A DNA stretch of 35,268 nt from Shewanella sairae. Lineage in GTDB: Bacteria; Pseudomonadota; Gammaproteobacteria; Enterobacterales; Shewanellaceae. The stretch lies in NCBI RefSeq assembly GCF_023283535.1, contig NZ_JAKILT010000056.1:1-35268 (forward strand), read 5' to 3'. Below, one piece after another: positions 1 through 8,408 of this stretch. The notes under the pieces were generated by a model that saw only the letters and a list, made by a program, of their open reading frames with translations, searched no databases and was not told the origin of the DNA. The position numbers and the translations under genes were made by a program. How positions within the stretch are numbered: the stretch's first letter is position 1; each line of letters opens with the position of its first letter.

Positions 1-70
1 ACATGGACGTCATGGCCGAGCTTCCAAGGATGGACTTGCTGCGTGTCACGGCAGCGTCTGCACATACGCC

Positions 71-280
71 GGCTGCAAGCCATTGGAACCAGCGATGTCG
101 GAAGTTGGTTTGAAGACTCAAGTGATGAACAACCTAAAGGTTCACCGCTGTAGATTCTTCCTAGCGTTAACGCGTAGGCTAGAACCGCGTATCAAAACGC
201 TGGCTGCAGGCCATTGGAACCACCAATGCGGAAGCTACTTCATAGTTCCAAATTAACCAGCAACCCAAAGGTTCAGCGCT
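71..280. repeat. Two diverged direct repeats of about 79 bp in a gene-free stretch
   Basis: The first 316 bases contain no convincing gene. Two related segments, at 71-149 and 202-280, each begin with GGCTGCA(A/G)GCCATTGGAACC, continue through a GCGGAAG/TCGGAAG block and end with AACC(T/C)AAAGGTTCA(C/G)CGCT. They are about 131 bp apart. The middle portions have diverged. The stretch lies downstream of yjjW. It may be a dispersed intergenic repeat; I cannot assign it to a named family from one window. Confidence 0.6.
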
Positions 281-316
281 TTACCGCAAAGCGCCACACT
301 AGGCTGGCAAGAAAGC

Positions 317-1195
317 CTACAAATAAACATTGGGTAACACCAAGTTAGCCACACCACGTTCGGTTAGCCGCGTTGCTAACTCAAGCATCTGCTCTTCACT
401 GCAAGTTTCCCACTGACGGGCTTCGCCGGTTACGCCATGGTGTTGAAACGCATTAAGTTTGACCCTAACACTTGCAGGTAATCGAGTTAAGTAGCCTGCT
501 ATGGCGTTAACCTCTGTATCGATATCACTGATTTTCGGAATATACAGTAGACGTATTTCGTAAAGCTTATTTTGCTCCGCGAGCAGCTTTAAACTACCGA
601 ACACTCGATGGTTATCGCGACCGGTAATATAACGATGGGTGTGCTCTTGCCAAGATTTCAGATCAATCATAGCGCCATCTAGATAGGGCATGACTTGCTG
701 CCAGCCGCTTTCTGAAGTGTAACCATTACTGTCGATCATGCAGCTTAAATGGGCTAGATCTGCGCTGGATTTAATCGCTTTAAACAGCTCAATGATAAAC
801 GGCAGTTGCAGGGTGGCTTCGCCGCCACTGACGGTAATGCCATTAATAAAATGCACTTGCTTGCGGATCCGCTCTAGCATCTGCGGCACGCTGTATTGGC
901 TAGTCTTAGGGCTAGATTGCCTAGGGCAGGTGGATAAACAGATATCGCATTGAGTGCAGAGTTCACTGTCCCACACTACCTTAGCTTTGCCCTGTTCGTT
1001 GTGGGTGAGGGATAAAGCACTCGCTGGGCAGGTAGCTACGCAATCGCCACAACTGTCGCACATATCTATGGTGTACGGATTATGGCAATTTTTGCAGTTG
1101 AAGTTACACCCTTGCAGGAAGATGACCAGGCGGCTGCCTGGTCCATCTACACAAGAGAAGGGAATAATTTGGTTAACGGTTGCGACTCTGCCCAT
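317..1195 (-). CDS. yjjW: YjjW-family glycyl radical enzyme activase (radical SAM)
   Basis: The 292-residue protein has a radical SAM CxxxCxxC motif (C30, C34, C37) near its N-terminus. It is followed by two ferredoxin-type four-cysteine clusters (C46/C49/C52/C56 and C80/C83/C86/C90) and the SGGEA SAM-binding motif near residue 123. This layout is that of glycyl radical enzyme activases, which use S-adenosylmethionine and an Fe-S cluster to place a radical on a glycine of a partner enzyme under anaerobic conditions. The partner is almost certainly YjjI, encoded 39 bp upstream on the same strand, as in the E. coli yjjI-yjjW pair. The ribosome binding site before this ATG is weak, so the two genes may be translated from one message. 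The family assignment is firm; the physiological pathway is not known. Confidence 0.93.
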   Translation of the reverse strand: MGRVATVNQIIPFSCVDGPGSRLVIFLQGCNFNCKNCHNPYTIDMCDSCGDCVATCPASALSLTHNEQGKAKVVWDSELCTQCDICLSTCPRQSSPKTSQYSVPQMLERIRKQVHFINGITVSGGEATLQLPFIIELFKAIKSSADLAHLSCMIDSNGYTSESGWQQVMPYLDGAMIDLKSWQEHTHRYITGRDNHRVFGSLKLLAEQNKLYEIRLLYIPKISDIDTEVNAIAGYLTRLPASVRVKLNAFQHHGVTGEARQWETCSEEQMLELATRLTERGVANLVLPNVYL

Positions 1196-1234
1196 CTTGT
1201 TGCTCTACTTCCTTACGCTAATCTTGTATCGGTA

Positions 1235-2788
1235 TTACTTGCTATATGCTGGTGTGTGTTCATTCGCTACTACGCGCGGCTGACGCTCTAATATCTTGGT
1301 ATTTTGCGCGGCTTCTGCACCTAGCCATGTGGTGTTGGTACGTGAACCTTTAGCTTTAAAGCTGGCGATATCTGACAGTTTCACCATGTAGCCTGTTACG
1401 CGAACAAGGTCATTGGAGGCGACGTTAGCGCTAAACTCGCGGAAACCTAAGCTTAATGCACCTTTGCACAGTTGCATCATGGCTTGTGGGTTGGCTTTAA
1501 TGGTTTCATCTATGGTGAGAATGTCACTAATACCAGAGGTGTAATACTGGTGATGTTCTGCTAATGCTTGGATGTGGGTGATCGGGTTTGGCTCTGTGCC
1601 GTAAGGGATACGCACACCTGGGGTCACGTCTTTGTCGATGCTGATGCCGCCTTGAGAATGCAGTAATGCGCGGCCGTTATAACCGTAAGCCACAGGCGTT
1701 GATTTAACGATGGCATCTAGTGCTTTGGAGATCTTATGCCCTAGCTCATTGGCGGCGGCATTATGACCATAATGCTTGCTTGGCTTGTCTAAACTGTCTT
1801 CATTGAAGTCTGGGGTACCTTGTAAAATATTGACCGCTTCTGCCATGCCATAAATACCAAACATAGGCGCAAAGCGTGACTCTTCAATTAAGCCTTCTTG
1901 CACTAAGAAGCTATTAAAGAAGTTAGATTCTTGGTGTAAGAACTTGGCGCGCGCATCGATAAGTTCAAACGTTGTTTGGCAATACTCAGGTAAGACTCTG
2001 TCAAAAAAGTCACTGATGCTATTGGCTTTTAATGCTACTTCTTTAAGGTTGAGTCGCACTAAAGTATTGGCGCCACCGGCAAGCGGTAACGAGTTATAAC
2101 AGCTAACAATACCAAAGCCTTGCTTGTCGAAGGTGCTAGCGTGGATCGGGTAATTAGCGATATGCGGCTTGCTGCATTCACAAATATTGCTGGCTGCAAT
2201 TTGCAATAGCTCGTCTGGAGTGATTGCTGGGTCGTACATAAATGTCAGGTTAGGCGCTATCTGCTTTAGCTCGGCATCGATACGTAAAATGGTGCGGCAG
2301 ACAATGTTGTCAGTCGGACCAATGTTTACGTGCATAAAGGCGTCTGGCAGGGTGCGATCTAACATGATCCAAAATAGCTTTAACTTACGGTAGATGCTGT
2401 CTTCGTCTAGATCTTGGCAGAAAGGTAATAACACCTCATCAAGCTGGCCAAGGTAAACAGGTATATTGGTAACCGATGGCACGTGGTGATAAATAATCGT
2501 CAATGAATTTAATGCTTCATCTAAATTCTGCGCCGCGCTTAACTCTAAATATTCAGAGCCATTTTGTAAGAATTTAGCGTAATCTGGCAGTACATAACGT
2601 GGCTTGAATGGCGCGTGGCCCTCAAACATATCGCAAATAATCCCTTGTTGCATCGCCTGCTCAACAGCATTTGATACCGGCATGTAAGGTAAACACGCTT
2701 CGGCTTCTGCTGCGAGTGAATTAGATTTTTGCTTTGGCGATAATTTAGGGTCACGGGTAATTTGAGCGAATCGAGTTTGTACTGTCAT
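1235..2788 (-). CDS. yjjI: YjjI-family glycine radical enzyme
   Basis: This 517-residue protein carries a C-terminal glycyl-radical loop RVTGY with the radical glycine at about residue 466. The candidate active-site cysteine is C230, in the segment IVSCYNSLPL. It matches the YjjI family, which is shorter than pyruvate formate-lyase and has no firmly established substrate. The activase gene yjjW follows 39 bp downstream. An aldehyde dehydrogenase of the AldB type lies upstream on the same strand (197 bp away), which would fit an aldehyde-forming reaction, but that link is inference. The enzyme should be active only without oxygen, in line with the anaerobic respiration genes nearby. No frameshift or missing key residue is visible. 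Confidence 0.92.
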   Translation of the reverse strand: MTVQTRFAQITRDPKLSPKQKSNSLAAEAEACLPYMPVSNAVEQAMQQGIICDMFEGHAPFKPRYVLPDYAKFLQNGSEYLELSAAQNLDEALNSLTIIYHHVPSVTNIPVYLGQLDEVLLPFCQDLDEDSIYRKLKLFWIMLDRTLPDAFMHVNIGPTDNIVCRTILRIDAELKQIAPNLTFMYDPAITPDELLQIAASNICECSKPHIANYPIHASTFDKQGFGIVSCYNSLPLAGGANTLVRLNLKEVALKANSISDFFDRVLPEYCQTTFELIDARAKFLHQESNFFNSFLVQEGLIEESRFAPMFGIYGMAEAVNILQGTPDFNEDSLDKPSKHYGHNAAANELGHKISKALDAIVKSTPVAYGYNGRALLHSQGGISIDKDVTPGVRIPYGTEPNPITHIQALAEHHQYYTSGISDILTIDETIKANPQAMMQLCKGALSLGFREFSANVASNDLVRVTGYMVKLSDIASFKAKGSRTNTTWLGAEAAQNTKILERQPRVVANEHTPAYSK

Positions 2789-2866
2789 GGTGCAATATCC
2801 ACTAATTTTTTATGGCTTAATTTTACTGCTAGCCGATTTAATTCTTATAGTGAAAAACTGCTAAAG

Positions 2867-2891
2867 AGTGATTTCCAATATGGAAATCACT
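2867..2891. promoter_or_regulatory. Perfect 11-bp inverted repeat between aldB and yjjI
   Basis: AGTGATTTCCA and TGGAAATCACT form a perfect palindrome with a 3-base ATA centre. It sits about 79 bp upstream of the yjjI start. On the minus strand it is followed by CTTTAGCAGTTTTTC, so it could be an aldB terminator or an operator controlling yjjI-yjjW. Sequence alone does not separate the two. Confidence 0.5.
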
Positions 2892-2948
2892 GGCTTGAGC
2901 TCGCAACTTTAGCGAAAGTGCTAAGGCTGCACTGCTGGCGGGCATCGC

Positions 2949-2967
2949 GGCAGGCTAATAGCCTGCC
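2949..2967 (-). repeat. GC-rich hairpin just downstream of aldB
   Basis: GGCAGGCT and AGCCTGCC pair perfectly around a 3-base AAT loop, 18 bp past the aldB stop codon. No T-run follows on the minus strand, so it is not a classical intrinsic terminator. It may stabilise the 3' end of the aldB message or cause pausing. Confidence 0.45.
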
Positions 2968-2984
2968 TATCGAGGGCGGGGGAT

Positions 2985-4505
2985 TTAGAAGAACCCGAGT
3001 GGGTTCGCGTCGTAGCTAATTAGTAGGTTCTTGGTGTTTTGGTAGTGGTCTAGCATCATTTTGTGGGTTTCACGACCAATGCCTGATTTTTTATAGCCGC
3101 CAAAGGCGGCGTGGGCAGGATAGGCGTGGTAACAGTTAATCCACACGCGTCCGGCTTGGATACCGCGGCCCATACGTTGCGCGGTATTCATATCGCGCGT
3201 CCACACGCCAGCGCCTAAGCCGTACTCGGTATCGTTGGCAATCGCTAAGGCTTCGGCTTCATCTTTAAAGGTGGTCACCGAGATCACCGGCCCAAAAATC
3301 TCCTCTTGGAAGATGCGCATATCATTGGTGCCTTTGAGAATGGTCGGGGTAATGTAAAACCCTTGGCTGTGTTCACCCTCAAGCTTGCATAAATCACCGC
3401 CAATCAATACTTCAGCGCCTTCGTCTTTACCTATCTGTAGGTAACTTAAAATCTTATCGAACTGTTCTTGCGAGGCTTGTGCGCCCACTTGGGTTTCAGT
3501 ATCTAATGGGTTGCTCTGCTTAATGGTTTTACTGCGCTCAATCACTTTGGCAATAAACTTGTCGTAAATCGACTCGTGAATTAAGGCGCGTGATGGGCAA
3601 GTACACACCTCACCTTGGTTGAAAAATGCCAGTAGCATGCCCTCAACGGCTTTATCTAAGTATTCATCTTCATGATCCATCACATCAGCAAAGTAAACAT
3701 TGGGCGACTTACCGCCTAGCTCAACGGTCGATGGAATTAACGATTCGGCGGCGCATTTTAGAATATGGTGACCCACTTCGGTTGAGCCGGTAAAGGCGAG
3801 CTTGGCGATACGGTTGCTGGTGGCGAGCGCCTGACCTGCCTCGGCGCCAAAACCGTTGACCACATTGAGTACGCCTTTTGGCAATAAGTCTTCAATCAGT
3901 TCCAGCAATACTAAAATCGAGGTCGGGGTTTGTTCGGCAGGTTTGAGTACCACGCAGTTCCCTGCTGCGAGTGCCGGAGCCACTTTCCAAGCAGCCATTA
4001 ATAACGGGAAGTTCCATGGGATGATTTGGCCGACTACACCTAGTGGTTCTGGAAAATGATAACTCACAGTATTGGCGTCAATATCGGCTGCGCTGCCTTC
4101 TTGGGCGCGAATACAGCCGGCAAAATAACGGAAATGATCGACCACTAGCGGTAGGTCGGCGGCTAGCGTTTCACGCACCGCTTTACCGTTGTCCCATGTC
4201 TCTGCAATTGCTAACGATTCGATGTTTTGTTCAATGCGATCTGCAATACGCAGTAGGATGTTGGCGCGCTCAGTGACAGAGGTCTTGCCCCAGCTGGCTT
4301 TAGCGTCATGTGCGGCATCGAGCGCAAGCTCTATATCGACTTCGCCTGAGCGCGGCACTTGGCAAAAAACTTGGCCGTCTACTGGTGAGGTGTTGTCAAA
4401 ATAAAGGCCATTAACAGGCTTAACCCATTCACCGCCAATAAAATTTTGATACTGAGGTTTAAAGTTTATTAGTGCGTTTGGGGTACCTGGCTTGTGGTAA
4501 ATCAT
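2985..4505 (-). CDS. aldB: NAD(P)-dependent aldehyde dehydrogenase, AldB type
   Basis: This cytosolic enzyme oxidises acetaldehyde and related aldehydes to acids. The sequence closely follows E. coli AldB as I recall it: NFIGGEWV near the N-terminus, GQIIPWNFPLL (catalytic Asn about 165), FTGSTEVG, VELGGKSPN (general-base Glu about 262), the catalytic Cys at about 301 in NQGEVCTCPSR, and EEIFGPV. A longer frame opens at 4538. I choose the internal ATG at 4505 because an AAGGAAGA ribosome binding site precedes it and the resulting 506 residues suit the family. The gene lies upstream of yjjI-yjjW on the same strand, with two hairpins between, so co-transcription is uncertain. It is divergent from acuI. 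Confidence 0.93.
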   Translation of the reverse strand: MIYHKPGTPNALINFKPQYQNFIGGEWVKPVNGLYFDNTSPVDGQVFCQVPRSGEVDIELALDAAHDAKASWGKTSVTERANILLRIADRIEQNIESLAIAETWDNGKAVRETLAADLPLVVDHFRYFAGCIRAQEGSAADIDANTVSYHFPEPLGVVGQIIPWNFPLLMAAWKVAPALAAGNCVVLKPAEQTPTSILVLLELIEDLLPKGVLNVVNGFGAEAGQALATSNRIAKLAFTGSTEVGHHILKCAAESLIPSTVELGGKSPNVYFADVMDHEDEYLDKAVEGMLLAFFNQGEVCTCPSRALIHESIYDKFIAKVIERSKTIKQSNPLDTETQVGAQASQEQFDKILSYLQIGKDEGAEVLIGGDLCKLEGEHSQGFYITPTILKGTNDMRIFQEEIFGPVISVTTFKDEAEALAIANDTEYGLGAGVWTRDMNTAQRMGRGIQAGRVWINCYHAYPAHAAFGGYKKSGIGRETHKMMLDHYQNTKNLLISYDANPLGFF

Positions 4506-4755
4506 ACTTGTCTTCCTTGTGTATTTTTTATGCGACATCTCAGTGTAGTAGACATGCCATGATGCGGGTATAGGAAGAAAGTCGAGTAGCTTGGATTACG
4601 GATTTTTGGCTAAGCTTGCTAGTGCCAATGTTTATACCTAAACATTAGTTTGTATTGCTCATGCGTTTTGCGCATAGTTTTAATGCAAAATATGCACTTC
4701 ATACATGGATGTTTTTAGCCTATGCTTTTGTCATCAGTTTAAATAGGAACTTGTC

Positions 4756-5736
4756 ATGTTTAACGCACTTGTTTTGACCCAAGAAGAAAAGCTTACTTTA
4801 GCCAACGTTCGCCAGATCTCAGAATCAGATCTACCTGAAGGTGAGGTAGTGGTTGATGTAGCGTGCTCATCACTGAACTATAAAGATGGCTTAGCGGTAA
4901 CAGGCGTAGGCAAAATTATTCGTAATTTCCCTATGGTGCCAGGTATCGACTTTGCAGGCACAGTGCTTGAGTCGAGCGATGGGCGTTATAAAGCAGGTGA
5001 CAAGGTTATCCTTACTGGTTGGGGCGTGGGTGAAAACCATTGGGGCGGCCTAGCTGAAAAAGCACGTGTTAAAGCAGACTGGTTAGTGCCTATGCCAAGC
5101 AATTGTGATGCGGCTAAAGCAATGCAAATTGGTACAGCAGGCTTAACCGCTATGCTATGTGTGCAAGCCTTACAAAATGCGGGTATTAAGCCAGAAGATG
5201 GCGATGTATTAGTGACAGGTGCCAGTGGTGGCGTTGGTTCAGTTGCGGTGACCTTGCTAGCGCAGTTAGGTTACCGTGTGGTGGCAAGTTCAGGTCGTGT
5301 AGAGCAAAACGGTGCCTTGCTGACTAAGTTAGGTGCTAGCGAAGTCATCGACCGCAGTGAGCTTGAAGCTGATTCGCGTCCGCTTGAAAAGCAACGTTGG
5401 GCAGGTGTGGTTGATACCGTAGGTAACAAGGTATTGGCAACAGCATTGGCGCAGATGAACTATGGCGGCGCAGCGGCCATTTGTGGTTTAGCCGGTGGCT
5501 TTGCACTACCAACAACGGTTATGCCATTTATCTTACGTGGCGTAAATCTACAGGGTGTTGACTCGGTAGCATGTCCATTTGAAAAACGCCAAGCGGCGTG
5601 GCAAGCAGTGCTTGAACTATTACCTGCTAGCTACTTTGAAGATGCTTGCGAAACGATTTCTCTGGAGCAAGTCCCTGAGTTTGCTCAGCGTATTATTAAA
5701 GGCCAAGTGACAGGTCGAGTGCTGGTTCAGCTATAA
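4756..5736 (+). CDS. acuI: Acrylyl-CoA reductase AcuI/YhdH (NADPH, MDR superfamily)
   Basis: The 326-residue protein belongs to the YhdH/AcuI branch of zinc-free medium-chain oxidoreductases. SLNYKDGLAVTG near residue 40, PGIDFAGTV near 62 and the dinucleotide motif TGASGGVGS at 154-162 are characteristic, and the length matches E. coli YhdH (about 324). The family reduces acryloyl-CoA to propionyl-CoA with NADPH, which protects cells from toxic acryloyl-CoA made from acrylate or DMSP. The start has a clear AGGAA site. Finding it 5 kb from a DMSP lyase gene is suggestive, but YhdH is common in gammaproteobacteria and the repeat array separates it from the dddY block, so functional linkage is unproven. 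Confidence 0.88.
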   Translation: MFNALVLTQEEKLTLANVRQISESDLPEGEVVVDVACSSLNYKDGLAVTGVGKIIRNFPMVPGIDFAGTVLESSDGRYKAGDKVILTGWGVGENHWGGLAEKARVKADWLVPMPSNCDAAKAMQIGTAGLTAMLCVQALQNAGIKPEDGDVLVTGASGGVGSVAVTLLAQLGYRVVASSGRVEQNGALLTKLGASEVIDRSELEADSRPLEKQRWAGVVDTVGNKVLATALAQMNYGGAAAICGLAGGFALPTTVMPFILRGVNLQGVDSVACPFEKRQAAWQAVLELLPASYFEDACETISLEQVPEFAQRIIKGQVTGRVLVQL

Positions 5737-5759
5737 GTAGGCGTTAGGATCTTAATAAT

Positions 5760-6860
5760 ACATACCGTATTGACGGCATAAATGCCGACCTACATAAAGG
5801 GGCAAAGGTGGTTATTCGCTTTTGCCTTTTTAGTAGGGTTAACTTCCCCTTGAAGCGCGGTGTACTAAATTGTAGCCCGATAGTAGGTTGGGCTTTAGCC
5901 CATCTTTCTCTAATTGTTCATCCTTGATGTCAAATCTGCTTCACCATCAATATCCTATTGATACATATCGTATTGATACATATCTTATTGGCGGCATAAA
6001 TGCCGACCTACATAAAAGGGCAAAGGTGGTTATTCGCTTTTGTCTTTTTAGTAGGGCTAACTTCCCCTTGAAGCGCGGTGTACTAAATTGTAGCCCGATA
6101 GTAGGTTGGACTTTAGCCCATCAGGTTCTAGTTGTTCATCCTTGATGTCAATCTGCTTCACCATCAATATCGTATTGATACATATCTTATTGACGGCATA
6201 AATGCCGACCTACATAAAGGGGCAAAGCTGGTTATTCGCTTTTGCCTTTTTAGTAGGGCTAACTTCCCCTTGAAGCGCGGTGTACTAAATTGTAGCCCGA
6301 TAGTAGGTTGGGCTTTAGCCCATCTTGCTCTAATTGTTCATCCTTGATGTCAATCTGCTTCACCATCAATATCCTATTGATACATATCGTATTGATACAT
6401 ATCTTATTGACGGCATAAATGCCGACCTACATAAAAGGGCAAAGGTGGTTATTCGCTTTTGTCTTTTTAGTAGGGCTAACTTCCCCTTGAAGCGCGGTGT
6501 ACTAAATTGTAGCCCGATGGTAGGTTGGGCTTTAGCCCATCTTTCTCTAATTGTTCATCCTTGATGTCAATCTGCTTCACCATCAATATCCTATTGATAC
6601 ATATCCTATTGATACATATCGTATTGATACATATCGTATTGACGGCATAAATGCCGATCTAGATAAAGGGCAAAGGTGGTTATTCACTTTTGCCTTTTTA
6701 GTAGGACTAACTTCCCCTTGAAGCGCGGTGTACTAAATTGTAGCCCGATGGTAGGTTGGGCTTTAGCCCATCTTGCTCTAGTTGTTCTTTGTTGATGTCA
6801 ATCCGCAGTACCATCAATATCTTATGGACGGCATAAATGCCGACCTACATATAAGGCTTA
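5760..6860. repeat. Tandem array of paired REP elements (BIME-like), five units plus partial ends
   Basis: The gap between acuI and the LysR gene is filled by a head-to-tail array. The marker TGAAGCGCGG recurs at 5851, 6069, 6271, 6488 and 6719, giving periods of 218, 202, 217 and 231 bp. Each unit holds a plus-strand palindrome GTAGGTTGGGCTTTAGCCC (5883, 6101, 6303, 6520, 6751). Each also holds the minus-strand palindrome GTAGGTCGGCATTTATGCCG, seen on the plus strand as CGGCATAAATGCCGACCTAC at 5774, 5992, 6194, 6411, 6643 and 6829. A GTAG head followed by a small hairpin is the hallmark of REP elements mobilised by RAYT transposases. Period differences of about 15 bp come from a sub-repeat based on TATTGATACATATC (1 to 3 copies). 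The copy at 6101 has a broken stem (GGACTTTAGCCC) and the copy at 6643 has lost its GTAG head. No RAYT gene is in the window. Confidence 0.9.
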
Positions 6861-6915
6861 AGCTTTTCCTCTAAGTGTGGCCTCTTAAAATCTAGCCCTT
6901 AGGAAAGCTCATTCA

Positions 6916-7848
6916 TTACATATTTTGTGGTGTTTGCGATAACAAGGTTTGCGTGGCGTTGGCTATCTCTTGGCGTAACCATTTTTGCGCCTTGTCTTGT
7001 TCGCAACGTGAATGCCAAAACAGGTTGTAATCTAAGCTTTGTAGCTTAAAGGGTAGCGGCTTGACTTTGAGGCGGTGGCGCTCTGCAGCGATAGCGGCCA
7101 TACCTTCGGGCACGGTAATAATCAGCGGATTCACTGATTGCAGTGCCAGCGCGGTATCTAAGTGCGGTGTTCTTAATAGTTCGGTGCGCGGCGGATATTG
7201 GCTAATCGCATCATCAAGTAGGGCTTTTACCCCGTCACTAATGGCGATGGTCGCATGGGGATAATGCAAATAATCCTCTAGGCTGATGTCGCTATCGGCT
7301 AATGGATGGTTTGGCGACACTAAGCAGCTCACTCCAACTTTGCCTAAAAAAGTCTGTTGTAGATTGCCGGTCTGACCAATGGCGCGGCAGATTGCCATAT
7401 CGGCACCTTTTACACTGAGCTGCGCTTGTAATTCTTTTTGTTGTACAGGCACAATTTCAAGGCGTATTTGCGGCGCTTGTAGATAAATATGCGGCAAAAT
7501 AAACGGAATTAAAGCTTGCATGGCGTAATCGGTCGCGGCGATAGAAAACTGCTGTTGGCACTCATGCGGCACAAAGGCTTTAGGTGTCAGTAACTCAATT
7601 AACTGGCCTGTCGGTTGGCGTAACTGTTGATAACATTCAAGGGCAAAAGAGGTGGGGACGAGTTGTTGACCCACACGTGAAAACAGCGGATCGTCAAGCA
7701 TCTCTCTTAGGCGAGCCAGAATACGGCTAGTGGCTGACTGACTTAAATGTAAACGCTTAGCTGCTTGGGTCACGCTGCGCTCTTCGACCAAAATTTGTAG
7801 TGCAATTAGCAGGCTTAGATCTTGGCGATAGATCTCTTCTAATTCCAT
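6916..7848 (-). CDS. LysR-family transcriptional regulator
   Basis: The 310-residue protein has an N-terminal winged helix-turn-helix (about residues 10-68, with SVTQAAKRLHLSQSATSRIL) and a LysR substrate-binding domain from about residue 95 onward. It is transcribed away from the flavoprotein operon across a 560-bp intergenic region rich in palindromes, the usual arrangement for a LysR protein and its target. It is therefore one of two candidates to control the DMSP/acrylate genes; the other is at 13169-14059. Its 3' end abuts the REP array. The effector cannot be read from sequence. Confidence 0.88.
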   Translation of the reverse strand: MELEEIYRQDLSLLIALQILVEERSVTQAAKRLHLSQSATSRILARLREMLDDPLFSRVGQQLVPTSFALECYQQLRQPTGQLIELLTPKAFVPHECQQQFSIAATDYAMQALIPFILPHIYLQAPQIRLEIVPVQQKELQAQLSVKGADMAICRAIGQTGNLQQTFLGKVGVSCLVSPNHPLADSDISLEDYLHYPHATIAISDGVKALLDDAISQYPPRTELLRTPHLDTALALQSVNPLIITVPEGMAAIAAERHRLKVKPLPFKLQSLDYNLFWHSRCEQDKAQKWLRQEIANATQTLLSQTPQNM

Positions 7849-8192
7849 AATGTGTCAGTTTTCCAATGAGTACTAATGAATACCAATTTGCATAAAGGCA
7901 TGATTGTTTAGGGAGAGTTTAGCGTTTTTTGCGAGTAAGTTCCTGTATCGATATGCTGATTAATTGTCGCGGCTGATTTTGTTGTCAGCTAATTGCAACA
8001 TATTCGCTTTTCAACCAGAAATAATCGTTAATCTCTATCTGCTAACACACTTGTATATAGCGGCTTAAACAGGTGTTTTTTACAAAAACACAACTCATTC
8101 TCACTGGTAACGAAAACGCCGTTAAATTTGAGCTCAAAAGAGATAGATGGTTTAGATAATAATGCAAGTAAACAGCGAGCAAATCGGAGTTT

Positions 8193-8210
8193 TTAGGCAG
8201 ATATGCCTAA
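8193..8210. promoter_or_regulatory. 18-bp palindrome TTAGGCA-N4-TGCCTAA, candidate operator
   Basis: Perfect 7-bp arms around GATA, about 200 bp upstream of the flavoprotein start. It has the same 7-4-7 geometry as the next dyad, 39 bp away centre to centre, but a different sequence. It may bind a second regulator. Confidence 0.4.
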
Positions 8211-8231
8211 GGATCTTGCAGTTGATCTGTC

Positions 8232-8249
8232 TTTGGAATGGGTTCCAAA
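8232..8249. promoter_or_regulatory. Palindrome TTTGGAA-N4-TTCCAAA, distal candidate operator
   Basis: Perfect 7-bp arms around TGGG. The core TGGAA-N4-TTCCA is the same as in the dyads at 8349-8362 and 10549-10562. It lies 117 bp upstream of the proximal copy and about 160 bp from the flavoprotein start. Confidence 0.6.
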
Positions 8250-8348
8250 ATACCTCTAAAGTAATAAAAAACTCAAACGTTAGATCTGGGTTAAACTTCG
8301 CATATGTTGTTTTATTGTATATAGCAAACCCTTGTTGAACTCCCGTTT

Positions 8349-8362
8349 TGGAACTCATTCCA
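8349..8362. promoter_or_regulatory. Palindrome TGGAA-N4-TTCCA, proximal candidate operator of the reductase operon
   Basis: TGGAACTCATTCCA ends 46 bp before the flavoprotein ATG. Together with its preceding TTT it matches the site before dddY (TTTTGGAACTMATTCCA) at all but one position, which makes a shared regulator likely. Confidence 0.65.
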
Positions 8363-8408
8363 GTCTTATCATTCTTGCGTCTAATAAAAACTAATAGGGT
8401 GATGACAG

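Larger units (their letters stand above)
7849..8408. promoter_or_regulatory. Palindrome-rich divergent control region of the reductase operon
   Basis: No gene of credible quality lies in this 560-bp stretch. It holds four dyads: GTGTTTTT-N3-AAAAACAC (8073-8091), TTAGGCA-N4-TGCCTAA (8193-8210), TTTGGAA-N4-TTCCAAA (8232-8249) and TGGAA-N4-TTCCA (8349-8362). The region is AT-rich. An AGGG ribosome binding site precedes the ATG at 8409. I could not place -35/-10 boxes with confidence and saw no good CRP or FNR site. Confidence 0.6.

Noticed and set aside
120..180. Possible integron attC-like site in the left flank (GTTAACGC...GTAGGCTAG)
   Set aside because: The short inverted pieces do not give the R''/L''/L'/R' arrangement, there is no integrase and no cassette-like gene follows.
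2762..3019. 85-codon plus-strand frame across the aldB-yjjI gap
   Set aside because: It crosses both hairpins and runs into the ends of both flanking genes. Its composition looks non-coding.
5888..6564. Three similar open frames (85, 71 and 76 codons) following one another, each overlapping the next
   Set aside because: They lie wholly inside the REP array; their resemblance is that of the repeat itself. They include the REP hairpins, lack ribosome binding sites, and the pattern breaks where the unit length changes.
5760..6860. CRISPR array as an explanation of the repeats
   Set aside because: Units are about 200 bp and almost entirely alike, with no unique spacers and no cas genes.
8152..8358. 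68-codon minus-strand frame upstream of the reductase operon
   Set aside because: It spans the three candidate operators, shows no domain or signal peptide and no convincing ribosome binding site. The region is better explained as regulatory.
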